From contig JAUIEW010000024.1 of NCBI GenBank assembly GCA_030429365.1, forward strand, positions 1 to 32,839: DNA of 32,839 nt. Direction: 5' to 3'. The translations under genes and the position numbers were made by a program. Positions 17,301-26,026 of the stretch are shown piece by piece (the first letter of the stretch is position 1; every line of letters begins with the position of its first letter). Below the pieces are notes generated by a model, which was not told the origin of the DNA, searched no databases, and saw only the letters and a program-made list of their open reading frames with translations. Source of the DNA: Phycisphaerae bacterium (GTDB lineage: Bacteria; Planctomycetota; Phycisphaerae; UBA1845).

Positions 17301-20300
17301 CTTCTGGATGATCTCCTCGGCCACCTCAAGAATGCGCTTGGGTGCGCGAACCATGATCGTGTTGGTCACGTCGTTGCTCGCGATGGTGATCGTCTCAGTC
17401 GAACTGATCATCCCGCCGTCCGCACCGACCAACGCTGAAAGGGCCATCGCTTCGCGCATTTGCTCAGCCGCCGCAGCGGCAGCGTTGTTGTTTTGATTGC
17501 GACCGCGTGTCTGCCGCGTGTTGGGCCGGCGCGACTGCTGTTGTTGATCCAGACCGAAAATCTGCTTGAGTTGCGTCTCCACATCCGACGCAAGTTGGTT
17601 GGTGATCTTAAAGAACTTGTAACCGCTGTCGGAATCACCCTTGCGATCGATCGTCGCGACCAATTCTTCGATGGCCGGATACAACTCGGTCGGGGCTTTG
17701 ATGATGATCGCATTCAGCGCGGGATACGGGAATACACTGATCCCGCCAGGGGTCGTCCCCTTTTCTTTCTCATCGTCGTCCTCGTCGTCCTCGCCGCGGC
17801 CACGACGACGGTCGTCTTTGCCGTCACTTTCTCCACCGCCTCCAGCCTCATTCGACTTCTGCATTTGCTGGAGTTGTTGTTGCATCTGCTTTTGCATTTG
17901 GGCTTGCATTTGTTGCATCTGGCGTTGCAAGTTGTTGTTGTTGCGACCCCTTGCGTTGGCACGTGCCTGCGCCTGAGCTTGCGAACGATTGCTCGCGTTA
18001 AACATCGACTCCAACACCTGCGCGGCAACATTCGGATCGACGTGCTGCAACTGCCACACACGAATATCAGGGAGCTGCGGAAGCTGATCCAACTCCTCCA
18101 TGATCTTCTTGATTTCATATTCAACGTCGCTGACCAACTTGGGCGGACCGCTGACGCGAATCGAATTGGTAATGGGATCGACATAGATGCGCACCTTCGA
18201 CGCCTCTTCGGTATTGGCATCGCCGTCTTTTGTGGCATTCGCCGACGTTGCATCTTTGTCGTCACCGGCTTGAGCCTCCAAACGCTCTTTCAGCATGCGG
18301 GCGATCGCATCGGCTTTGACGGTATCTTCGGATGCACCGTCGCTTGATGCACTATCGCTTTCTGAAGGGGCGGGTTCGTCATCGCCGCCCGCCTCATCGG
18401 GCGCGGTCTGACCGATGACTTCCATCTGCACCGCTTCAAGGGCGCGGAACATCGAGGATGGCACGACGCAAGGACTGGTTGAATCGTCCGCGGTCAAGCG
18501 CTTCAGGCGCGATCCGCCCTTTTGCGTCTCAAACCCTTCGATCTCGACATCGAGGTCGCCAAGACGCTCGAGCAGCATCGCCGCCACCAGATTCGCCGGC
18601 CTGTCCTTAACCGCTTTCACCGTCGTCTTGGACTCGCTGGCCTTGCCCGGGAGGTCCACGAAGTCAGTGAGCAACTTCTTCACGCGGGGCAGGTCCTCAT
18701 CCATGTTCCGACTCTTGATGACGAGCATCTGCGAGAACGGAATGTAATCCACCTTCGGGGCGTTCTTGCTCCAGAGGGCATCGATCAACTCTTCCAGCGT
18801 GTACATGGCGTCGAACGGATCGACGTGCTTGAGCTCGACCAACTCGCTGGGCATTTCCTCAACGACTTCGACCTCGCCCGACTCATACACGTCATAAAGC
18901 GCGTCAATCTTCGCCAGGTCCTGCGGTGACGCCCATACGATCATCTCGTTGGTGAAGTAGTTGGTCACCAGGCTGATGTTTCCACCGCGACGCGGGCCGC
19001 CAAAGCTGATGTCGCCCCACAAATCATCTTCGCTGGATTTCTTGGCTTTCGCAGCACCCGAATCGATCACCGTCATGATCTCATCCGCGAATTCCTCGAC
19101 ATCCTTGGTCGTCATCTTGTAGATCTTCATCTGAAGACCCATGCTTGCGTCAGTGTCGAGATCGCGAATCCACTTCTCGACCTTGTCGACTTCGTCACTG
19201 GGCCCTTTGACGACGAGGGCATCGCCACCAGGCGCCGCCACCACCGTCACCACACCCGTGGTCTTCAGCACCGTCGAATTATCCTTGCCCCCGCGCTTCG
19301 CGTTCTTGCCGCGTTTCTTCGGCGCCACCGCGCTGGGAGCCGGCGAACCGGTAATCATCGCGTTGATCGCCAACGCCATCTCGTCGGCTGGCGACTTGAT
19401 CAGCGGAACGCGGCGAACCACGTCGTCACTGCACTGGCCTTTCTGCACCTCGGTGATCAGCGTCTTGAGATCGTCGATCAACAAACGCGGGCCAGCGTAG
19501 ACAATCCGATTCGCACCCGGGTCAGCCGTCAGCGAAATATCCGCATCTTTCTCCGTCGATTCGGGCAGTTCACCGCTGAGGATGTACGATTTCTTGCGCA
19601 GTTCGATGATGGGGCCGACCACATCGACGATGACCTCCGGATCGCACTGATCGATCGGGATAAACTCGACCGCAAAGTTCGGACCTTCAACGTCGGGCCG
19701 CAACAAGTCAATCGCGTCTTCGATCTCGTCGAACATGTCCACCGGGGCGGAGATGAAAATTTTGCGCGTCGCCGCCTGCGGGACAAACATGATCTCAGCG
19801 TCGCCGCGCGAAGCCACCTTCGTCACCGGCTTGGTGCCGCGGCGCTTCTTGCCGGTCGGCTTGGCCGGATTCAACGAACTGACGATGCGACTGTTGTTCG
19901 GGAAAAACTGCGACAACGTCTGCGACAGCTCAACCACATTGGTGCCCGGCTCGAATTCGTACGAACGAATCGCAGTCTCATCTGCATTGCTGTCGAACTC
20001 GGTGATGAGCTGCTCGATCATCTCCATTTTTTGCGGCGGGGCTGTCACGTAAAGCCGATTACCGAAATCGACAAACTGAACCGACGACGTTGAAGTCGGT
20101 GTCTTGGTTCTTGCCTTTCGCTTTCCTTTCGTCGCAACCGGCGGCGCTGAAATACCACCCGTCTCCACCATCGCTTCCAGCATCGGAATGATTTCGTCGG
20201 CTGTCACGAACTCCAGCGTAAACGTCTTGCGTACCAACGCGCCGACCTTGATCGGATCGACATCGACAGCCGCCAGGATGTGCTTCATGATCGCCAACTG

Positions 20301-22751
20301 CGTGTCCGACGCGTCGAACACCATGATGCCTTGCGGCGATTCCAGAAACGACGGCGCTCCACCACCCTGCGTCCCATCAAACTTGGACTCCAGGATGTTG
20401 ATGGCGTTCGACGTTTCGAGGTAATTCAGCGAGATCACGTCGTACTCGGTTTGAACATTGAACTCGTTGTCGAGCTTGACGATCATGGGTCGATACTTCT
20501 CGTCCCAATCGGTCTGATTGCAAAAGACGAAGAGGGTGTTGGTGGTGTCGTCGGCTTGGAACCGATTGCTCTTCGTCGTGCTGCGACGGCGCGGACGCCT
20601 TTTGCTGGTTTTCGACTTGGCCGGCGTTGACGCTGGCGTTTCGCTGTCCCACTGCGTCAGGATCGCGATCAACGATGACGGCGTCGTGTTTTGCAGCTTG
20701 TAACTGAAGATGTCATCGGGCTCTTCGTCCGACTCGACATCCAGCTGGGCGATGAGGTCGCGGGCTTTCGCCACAGTTTCAGGTTTGCCGACCAGAACGA
20801 TCGACTCGCCTTCGTTGTCCACCGTGCAAGTCACGCCGTCTTCCTGCTGGGCGCTGAACAACTCGTTGATCAACGCCACCAACTCGACCGGGTCGCGCTG
20901 GTCGACTTCGACGAACTCCGTCACCGTGTCGTCGGGCACATCGAACCGCTCGACCAGGGCGCGGGCTTCCTCAATCCGCTCCTCGGTCCCCTTCATGATG
21001 ATGCTGTTCATCGCCGGCCAATCGATCATCGTCAACTCGTCGAGCGATGCCGTGTCACCGGTCGCGGATCGGCGGGGTGTGGCTTTGGTTTTGCGACCGC
21101 GTTTCGACTTTGTTGTTTTCTTGGGCTTGGGCGAGGTGCTGACATCGGTGGACAACATCGTCTGGACCATCGTCAAGACATCGGCAGACTTGGCGTGGTT
21201 CACTTCCACGATGACCGGCTCGAATTCAGGCTCCTCGGGATCGACATCGACAAAGACCAGGAACTTTCTGACCTCTTCGATCTTCTTGGGCATCGCATAG
21301 AGGAGCAGCGTCCCAAGATCATCGTTGGGAATCGCGATGATTCCTTCTGCCTCCGCTTCGGCGACGCTTGGTTGATTTCCCCGGCGCTTTCGCGCCGACG
21401 CCCCCTTGGGTGCGTCAAAACCATCCACGAGAAGCCTCAGCGACTCGAGCGCTTCCGAGGGCAATATGTGTTCAATCTCCAGAATGCGAACCTCGCGCGG
21501 ATCGGCTGGCTCACTGTTGAACTTGTCAATGAGTTCCAAGTACTTGTTGATGTCGCGCACCAGTCCGAACACATTCATCTGGTTCTTGTCTGGGACCTGC
21601 GCGATGCGCACATAGTCGGGCATGAAGTCACGAAGCGGTTCCAGGTCGGCCACCGAACCCGACTCGGGCGTGTAGACCAGCATCGCCATCTCGTTGTCTT
21701 CAAGACCACTTGCGCGATACTCTTCCACCGTCGGGAAGATGCGTTCGAGCGGAAGCGGCCGCACACCATCCTTAACCGAAATCAACTGCAACACCGGCGA
21801 CGTTCCAGACTCGTCTAGCCAGATCCAATACATGTCGTCCGGATGCCGAAACAGGAGCATGCCGATGCGTCCCATCGCCGATTTGAAGTCCATCTTCTCG
21901 GAACTGATGAACTTCACATCACCAGCCGGCGCCTGCCCCATGAGCGGCAACCCCGACATCCGCGAAAATGATTCCATCAAGTCCGCATAGGTGCCATCGA
22001 TGCTGAACTGATACGTCCGCTGGTCGTAAGGCTTCAAATAGTTTTCAGCGTCAACATTGATTTCCGGCCGCAGTTCAACACCGGTCTTCTTGGCTTCCTC
22101 TTTCTTGGCATTGCGACTGCGCGACGAACTTGGGCGCCGACCCCGACGACCCGAGGTCTTTGACGTGGTCTTGCTCTTGTCATCGTCGTCTTTTTTGTCG
22201 CGGCTGCTGGCGCGTCGGGATGTGGGTGATCGTCGCGTCGGCCGCTTGTTGCCAGTCGTGCGCGTCTTTTTCGGATCTTTGTCGTCGTCCTTGTTGGCTT
22301 CGGTTTTCGCGTTGTTGGGCTTGGTCTGGACTCGGCGGGCTCGTGTCTTCGTGTCGTTGGTCTTCGGAGCCTTTGCTTTTGAATCTTTGGTCTGCTCTTT
22401 GCCACCACGAAGCGCTTCACTGACCTTGGCAGCCTTCTGGTCCTCGCGACCTTCGCGCTCCATCGCTTTTTCCCACTTGACCCAAAGCGCATCGAGTTCT
22501 CGGATCTGTGCTTCGGTCACTTCCTGGTCGGCGAGCTTTTGAATCTTGGCCAGGATTTCGTCCGACGTTTCTTCGCCGTTCGCCTTGGTGCCACTTGGTG
22601 ACACTGCGAGCGCAGCGAAGGCCACCAGAGCGCAACACAGGTTGCGAAGTACATGGCTCGTGCCAAATGCGGACAGGCGACCTGGCCGGTTGGAACTGAC
22701 CAACGGCGCATCGGGTGAAACCTGATTTGATCGATTAATCTGAATTAGCAT
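14337..22751 (-). CDS. Giant 2804-residue Secretin_N-module protein without a barrel
   Basis: ATG 22751 has a GGGA site eight bases upstream and lies 18 bases after the gspM-like stop. A hydrophobic segment at 36-50 is probably a signal peptide with a long n-region. Residues 60-240 are charged and disordered, very rich in K, R, S and T. Residues 246-326 look like an N0/STN domain. From 354 to 2756 there are about 27 modules of the type found in secretin N1-N3 domains (for example TNSLIVRA and SNSVIVAG strands). The protein ends with the first half of a 28th module (2763-2790) and a basic SRRSSRRGRRR tail. No secretin barrel is present. Many modules carry K/R/G-rich loops between their halves, and module 14 carries a Gln/Met-rich insert. 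The probable role is a periplasmic extension of the secretion channel. I know no characterised homologue. Confidence 0.85.
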   Translation of the reverse strand: MLIQINRSNQVSPDAPLVSSNRPGRLSAFGTSHVLRNLCCALVAFAALAVSPSGTKANGEETSDEILAKIQKLADQEVTEAQIRELDALWVKWEKAMEREGREDQKAAKVSEALRGGKEQTKDSKAKAPKTNDTKTRARRVQTKPNNAKTEANKDDDKDPKKTRTTGNKRPTRRSPTSRRASSRDKKDDDDKSKTTSKTSGRRGRRPSSSRSRNAKKEEAKKTGVELRPEINVDAENYLKPYDQRTYQFSIDGTYADLMESFSRMSGLPLMGQAPAGDVKFISSEKMDFKSAMGRIGMLLFRHPDDMYWIWLDESGTSPVLQLISVKDGVRPLPLERIFPTVEEYRASGLEDNEMAMLVYTPESGSVADLEPLRDFMPDYVRIAQVPDKNQMNVFGLVRDINKYLELIDKFNSEPADPREVRILEIEHILPSEALESLRLLVDGFDAPKGASARKRRGNQPSVAEAEAEGIIAIPNDDLGTLLLYAMPKKIEEVRKFLVFVDVDPEEPEFEPVIVEVNHAKSADVLTMVQTMLSTDVSTSPKPKKTTKSKRGRKTKATPRRSATGDTASLDELTMIDWPAMNSIIMKGTEERIEEARALVERFDVPDDTVTEFVEVDQRDPVELVALINELFSAQQEDGVTCTVDNEGESIVLVGKPETVAKARDLIAQLDVESDEEPDDIFSYKLQNTTPSSLIAILTQWDSETPASTPAKSKTSKRRPRRRSTTKSNRFQADDTTNTLFVFCNQTDWDEKYRPMIVKLDNEFNVQTEYDVISLNYLETSNAINILESKFDGTQGGGAPSFLESPQGIMVFDASDTQLAIMKHILAAVDVDPIKVGALVRKTFTLEFVTADEIIPMLEAMVETGGISAPPVATKGKRKARTKTPTSTSSVQFVDFGNRLYVTAPPQKMEMIEQLITEFDSNADETAIRSYEFEPGTNVVELSQTLSQFFPNNSRIVSSLNPAKPTGKKRRGTKPVTKVASRGDAEIMFVPQAATRKIFISAPVDMFDEIEDAIDLLRPDVEGPNFAVEFIPIDQCDPEVIVDVVGPIIELRKKSYILSGELPESTEKDADISLTADPGANRIVYAGPRLLIDDLKTLITEVQKGQCSDDVVRRVPLIKSPADEMALAINAMITGSPAPSAVAPKKRGKNAKRGGKDNSTVLKTTGVVTVVAAPGGDALVVKGPSDEVDKVEKWIRDLDTDASMGLQMKIYKMTTKDVEEFADEIMTVIDSGAAKAKKSSEDDLWGDISFGGPRRGGNISLVTNYFTNEMIVWASPQDLAKIDALYDVYESGEVEVVEEMPSELVELKHVDPFDAMYTLEELIDALWSKNAPKVDYIPFSQMLVIKSRNMDEDLPRVKKLLTDFVDLPGKASESKTTVKAVKDRPANLVAAMLLERLGDLDVEIEGFETQKGGSRLKRLTADDSTSPCVVPSSMFRALEAVQMEVIGQTAPDEAGGDDEPAPSESDSASSDGASEDTVKADAIARMLKERLEAQAGDDKDATSANATKDGDANTEEASKVRIYVDPITNSIRVSGPPKLVSDVEYEIKKIMEELDQLPQLPDIRVWQLQHVDPNVAAQVLESMFNASNRSQAQAQARANARGRNNNNLQRQMQQMQAQMQKQMQQQLQQMQKSNEAGGGGESDGKDDRRRGRGEDDEDDDEKEKGTTPGGISVFPYPALNAIIIKAPTELYPAIEELVATIDRKGDSDSGYKFFKITNQLASDVETQLKQIFGLDQQQQSRRPNTRQTRGRNQNNNAAAAAAEQMREAMALSALVGADGGMISSTETITIASNDVTNTIMVRAPKRILEVAEEIIQKIEEQAPEAIETREFRLAHADAEAVVGLLDQLFDSGSGSLSEYHPDNIDAIFKADVANNTVYVRAKVSAFEKIDEAIAKLDVKQDIGNLLTIDVINGDAEAIAGTLEAIYGVGKGKGRSKSANAQIEFVADSSSGKIFVRAPESLHTEIQTRVAEIDVPQTGLDIKVFKLKYAKAPQVLDQMNKMVNKLLQQLRATNTKMKLDPFSAEADQRSNSLVVMGGPITFAFVSRVLAEIDVEAAAPMEIQTKVIALHDSDAREIAATINRLYGGQQPDGLDPPKAEANVSTNTVIVRGTAGQLDKIDAEVIKKLDEFAGGPSAPVQKIYAIKEARASNVADIINKSLRGRRRGANNNISVVADDEQNVLLISSTQKDYDELVPLIAELDKEPDTQTGLEVRVYPLKFVEPNSAVRAVQNTFKAPRGAKPQDEVKVNYISGTSSLVVSATPENHDKVSDMITMVDTESTVQRTTHVIGLKEANAEELADKLSQIMERTRRRRRDDQGLTIVPDPGTNSLLVFANDSELAAVQELVETLDVPQKFEREVKSFKLEFADAWSTAEALNQLFGQASRNRRASPRDQIKVVPAWGSNSVIVAGSPERLAEIGEFLAGYDQKGTGTRDVKVVQIKYADAGEVARALQDIFVRRGRNVRGQETISVTAPSGSDAILIKASEEEFAEISAVIDQLDVLPDDTDRSVRTFQLEYTNADEMQTIIEDYLRKPGNNRGRRGRGGDELLGNIRVSIVNSNNSLVVTGDEDGLERVASLIAKIDVETDAESGPQIIKLERAIASEVEPTLSQIFVENASRGGRNNRRGSSGSSMPPVIVANDVTNSLIVRANPGDFAQIERLAHELDSEEAEGERVKLIQLSSAFRADDIASTLEATLAAAMQPRGQSGRGGRRGGRGGRNSGSLSVEPISSSNSLLIAGDAKELELAEVIVAQIQQQGPAGGKKTLILTPDKMDPEDFKRVIEGMIEQNNSQGSRRSSRRGRRR
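14484..21692 (-). repeat. Array of ~27 Secretin_N-like modules in the giant protein
   Basis: Approximate residues: 354-412, 420-504, 511-605, 611-672, 681-761, 767-831, 840-920, 926-1017, 1025-1103, 1110-1199, 1206-1290, 1301-1367, 1373-1555, 1562-1702, 1711-1819, 1827-1898, 1903-1974, 1980-2053, 2061-2127, 2136-2201, 2210-2276, 2283-2351, 2357-2426, 2433-2501, 2509-2583, 2591-2666 and 2672-2756. Modules 1, 12 and 13 are the most degenerate. From module 16 on the spacing is regular at about 70-80 residues. Confidence 0.75.
17856..17984 (-). repeat. Gln/Met-rich insert in module 14
   Basis: Encodes residues 1590-1632 of the giant protein: alternating QA, then a run dominated by Q and M that should form a helix or coiled coil. 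It is followed by a Gly/Asp/Arg-rich acidic and basic stretch to about 1668. The insert sits between the two halves of one module, where shorter loops sit in the others. Confidence 0.8.
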
Positions 22752-22769
22752 CGCATTGATCCCATGTCA

Positions 22770-24368
22770 TTACTGCGGGTCAGTTTGTTTCGGTTTTGCT
22801 TTCCCAGCACCAGATGCGCCCCGGGCATTCGAATTCGATCTGGGTCGAACCGGTGTATCCTCGTCCGAATTGCCAATCGATTTATCCGGAGTCGCAGGCC
22901 TGTTGTCCGATGCCTTGGGCTTAGGACCTGGGGTACTTCTTGATCGAAATGATCGCGGCGTTCGACGACGCCCTTTGATGTCATTCGATCCATTGCTGCC
23001 GGCTTTTGTTTTTACACCGCCAGGCGATGGCGGCTGCACATCGGCCTCGGATTCTTCCGCCAAACCCGTCGACGTCGTGTCCTGATCGACAACGTCAGGC
23101 GAATCCTCATCAGATTCCACGCCGTTACTTCCACCATCCGGCGCTTCAATATCAAGTCCCATTTGCGCCAAAACGTCCTCGACGCTCATGCCATTGGATG
23201 TCGCCTCATCGGCATCGTCGTCAGCCTCTTCATCCGGCGGACCGACGAACTCATCTTCGGCATCGTCATCTACGATGCCCATCGCGCGGCGTTTGGCCGC
23301 CTGGGCATCACGTTCCGCTTCCTCGATGGCGATGCGTCGATCCTCTTCATCGAAGTACTGCAGCATCGCCACCTGGATTTCCGGCCAATCGTCGGCATCA
23401 CCCAGCGGAATCGCATCTGAAACATACTGCCCCAACGGATAAACGTAATACCCGTAGTCCTCTTTCAGATTCACGACGCCCAGCGCCGTCACCAGCACCA
23501 GCGTACCGCCGTCGAATTCCTCGCCAACCGCGACATGCATCGTGGAGTCGTCGGCAATGTTCGCGAGTCGCACTTCGTCCACGCCATAGCGCAACACCAT
23601 CTTGAGCATCCACTCAGACGCATCGGGCCATTCGGGCGGCCCTGGGGGTTTAGGAGGAGGCGGTGGGGGAGTCGGTGTACTCTTCTTTATTTTGTCTTTA
23701 GGAGAAGGCGGCGTCGGTTTCTGGTACGGCGTAAACGGCTTCCAATTCTTCAACTGCGTCAACTGTTTGATCGAGAACTTCTTGATGAAGTCGGGCTGCT
23801 TGCCAATCTTGAGATCGAGTGACTTTTCGTCCGGCAGGACAAGCACTTCAATCTCTCCCGTCAACTTCACCTCATCATGCCCCCGTCGCTGCCGGGCCGA
23901 CGTCGGTTCCAACTTCAACGAGTTAAACCGAGCGATGTACGGGATGCGATAAAACATCCGGACGAAGTCGATGCTCTGTCGAAACGATCCAATCGCCGAC
24001 ATCGAAATCTGAATCGTGTATACGTTGGAACGTTTCTCGATGGGCCGGGGATCCTTCGGCGTGATCACCGGCTGGCGCAGCTTGGCGTCACGCACCAGAC
24101 CGCTGATGCAATCGTAGAGATCGTCACGTGCATCGTCGGGGTTGGTGGTCTTGGTCCGCTCAACATAGCTGATGTATTTGTCGCGCAGCTTCGCTTCCAA
24201 TTCGTCATGTTCTTCAGCCACATCATCCAACTGACGCTGGGCAATGCGAACCTGTTGCGGCGAATTGAGCAACGGATCGATCAAGACCGGTTTGGCATAT
24301 TTCGCAGCCAAGCCAATCACAGCCACCGACATGAAGGCGATCAGCAATCGTTTTTCGCGCTGGTTCAT
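22770..24368 (-). CDS. gspM: GspM/PilO-like protein with a PilP/GspC-like second domain
   Basis: A 532-residue bitopic inner-membrane protein. ATG 24368 has a GAGGA site. A helix at about 8-24 is followed by a coiled coil (35-70) and a PilO/GspM-like periplasmic ferredoxin-type domain (85-180, with VYTIQISMSAIGSFRQSIDF). A proline-rich linker (216-248) leads to a second compact domain at 252-340 whose VRLANIADDSTMHVAVGEEF and VLVTALGVVNL...YYVYPLG pattern recalls the HR domain of GspC/PilP. The remaining ~190 residues are disordered, first acidic, then basic. PilO partners PilN (here the gspL product) and links the ATPase platform to the channel. No separate gspC is seen, so this protein may provide its function. 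The second-domain call is by eye only. Confidence 0.65.
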   Translation of the reverse strand: MNQREKRLLIAFMSVAVIGLAAKYAKPVLIDPLLNSPQQVRIAQRQLDDVAEEHDELEAKLRDKYISYVERTKTTNPDDARDDLYDCISGLVRDAKLRQPVITPKDPRPIEKRSNVYTIQISMSAIGSFRQSIDFVRMFYRIPYIARFNSLKLEPTSARQRRGHDEVKLTGEIEVLVLPDEKSLDLKIGKQPDFIKKFSIKQLTQLKNWKPFTPYQKPTPPSPKDKIKKSTPTPPPPPPKPPGPPEWPDASEWMLKMVLRYGVDEVRLANIADDSTMHVAVGEEFDGGTLVLVTALGVVNLKEDYGYYVYPLGQYVSDAIPLGDADDWPEIQVAMLQYFDEEDRRIAIEEAERDAQAAKRRAMGIVDDDAEDEFVGPPDEEADDDADEATSNGMSVEDVLAQMGLDIEAPDGGSNGVESDEDSPDVVDQDTTSTGLAEESEADVQPPSPGGVKTKAGSNGSNDIKGRRRTPRSFRSRSTPGPKPKASDNRPATPDKSIGNSDEDTPVRPRSNSNARGASGAGKAKPKQTDPQ

Positions 24369-24430
24369 AGATCCTCAAACTCTACAGGAAGCAGGCGTGC
24401 CAACCGCCGCTTCAAGAATAAACTGCAAAA

Positions 24431-26026
24431 TCACTTCTCTTTGACCTTGCCTTCAATCACAACATTGATCGATCCCGACGTCGGATACTGTTCCTTGGAT
24501 CCCGATTCGGTCATGCGGCCGGCGACGGCATTGAAGTACACGCTATCCTCACCTCGAATTCTAAATGCGTCGATTCGCTCAACGGTGTCCAACACGGTCT
24601 GACGGTTGCTCGCCTCCAACTTCAAGGTGATCTCCGTGTTCTTGGCGTCCATGTCAATCAACTTCAACAGCATTTGCTGGCTCGAAGGCAGCAGGTCCGA
24701 CATGCGGTTGAGTTCGTCAAGCCAGATCACCTGGTCCTTGTCAAACGCGTCCGCAATCGCAATGCGCTTTTCCTGAATCTTTTCCAAATCGCTGATGCGG
24801 TCTTCGTATTCATCGATCTGCGCATGAAGATCACTCAGCGCCTGCCGCTTGGGCATGATCACCTTCCAGTACAATCCCCCGAGCAGCGACACCACAACCA
24901 ACGCCGCAACCGCAAACACCGGTGCCTTCTTCAACCGGCGCTCCGTCGCCGTCACCGTCCGCTTCGGATGCAGAAAATCAAAATCAAACTGCGCATCGCC
25001 CGCGTGGGCAGTGACCAAACCAAGGGCGGCTGAGAACGCCCGCGCCTCCGCGCCTTTCTCTTCCGGCCAATTGAATTGGGCGGCTGGGTTGTAGATTTCT
25101 ACGGTCGCCGGATAACGTTCACCGAGCGCCCGGGCCACCTGCTCTTCCATGCCCACGCTGCCACCGACGACAATCATGTCCACGTTGACACCGGGCGTCG
25201 ACGATCGAAACGCTTCAATCGTACGCGTCACTTCCACGACGAGTGCGCCAACCACCCGATCAACGTCGGACGTTCCAGTCGATGTCCCCGAGTTTGGGAA
25301 CTGAATGATGGCCGAATCCGCGGAGTCGTCCGTCGACATGATCGCCGAGTCGGCTTGCAACTGGTCGCTACCGGGCGCAACGGGTTTGGGGATCGACACC
25401 GAGCCAGCCCGCGAGAACGAAAGCTTCCCATTCATCACGACGTCGATTTCGGTGAGGCGCGGTCCGACATCAACCATCACCACACACTCGAAACGACCGG
25501 CTCCGAACAACCCGTGAATCGCTTCCTTGTTCGCGTAAGGTCGCAGTCCCAATCGAGCCAACTTCAACCCGGCATGCTCACAGGTCTTTTGGTAGTACTC
25601 GACCACTTCGCGCCGAACGGTCCCCACCAACACGTCAGCCGGACCGCCCGACGACGATTCGGGCATCGCAAAGTCAACCACCGCCTGGCTGAGCGGGAAC
25701 GGAATCTCCTTGCCGATCTGAAACTCCACCATCGCAGGCAGTTCGTTCGGATCGGACAGCGGAAGCTTCAACGTCGTCAGCAGGGCTTTGTCGCGGGGCA
25801 CGTCGAGGATCACGCGATCGGTGCGGATCTTCTGCTGCTTGAGGACATCACGAATCATCCCGCCAAGCTGTTCGGCATTGGACACGTCGAACTCGTCGGG
25901 CACATCCACACTGAACAAACGGTCGATGCGCACCTTACCCTTGCGCACTTTGGCGTGCACGAAACGGATGTAGCGCGCATCCCAATCGACGGCCAATATG
26001 GCTCGATCATTCTTCCGAAATGACAA
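24431..26026 (-). CDS. gspL: GspL-type platform protein (PilM-PilN-like)
   Basis: About 531 residues. A TTG at 26026 was chosen because a GGAG site lies nine bases upstream. The frame is open to 26173, but a longer start would run deep into gspK; a GTG at 26044 is a second option. Residues 8-340 form an actin-like PilM/GspL cytoplasmic domain (AILAVDWDARYIRFVHA, VILDVPRD, CVVMVDVGPRLTEIDVV, VDMIVVGGSVGMEEQ). A transmembrane helix is at about 368-390. A coiled coil and a ferredoxin-like PilN domain follow (LLPSSQQMLLKLIDMD, TEITLKLEASN). GspL anchors the GspE ATPase to the inner-membrane platform. The gene overlaps the 3' end of gspK by 20 bases, suggesting translational coupling. Confidence 0.88.
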   Translation of the reverse strand: MSFRKNDRAILAVDWDARYIRFVHAKVRKGKVRIDRLFSVDVPDEFDVSNAEQLGGMIRDVLKQQKIRTDRVILDVPRDKALLTTLKLPLSDPNELPAMVEFQIGKEIPFPLSQAVVDFAMPESSSGGPADVLVGTVRREVVEYYQKTCEHAGLKLARLGLRPYANKEAIHGLFGAGRFECVVMVDVGPRLTEIDVVMNGKLSFSRAGSVSIPKPVAPGSDQLQADSAIMSTDDSADSAIIQFPNSGTSTGTSDVDRVVGALVVEVTRTIEAFRSSTPGVNVDMIVVGGSVGMEEQVARALGERYPATVEIYNPAAQFNWPEEKGAEARAFSAALGLVTAHAGDAQFDFDFLHPKRTVTATERRLKKAPVFAVAALVVVSLLGGLYWKVIMPKRQALSDLHAQIDEYEDRISDLEKIQEKRIAIADAFDKDQVIWLDELNRMSDLLPSSQQMLLKLIDMDAKNTEITLKLEASNRQTVLDTVERIDAFRIRGEDSVYFNAVAGRMTESGSKEQYPTSGSINVVIEGKVKEK

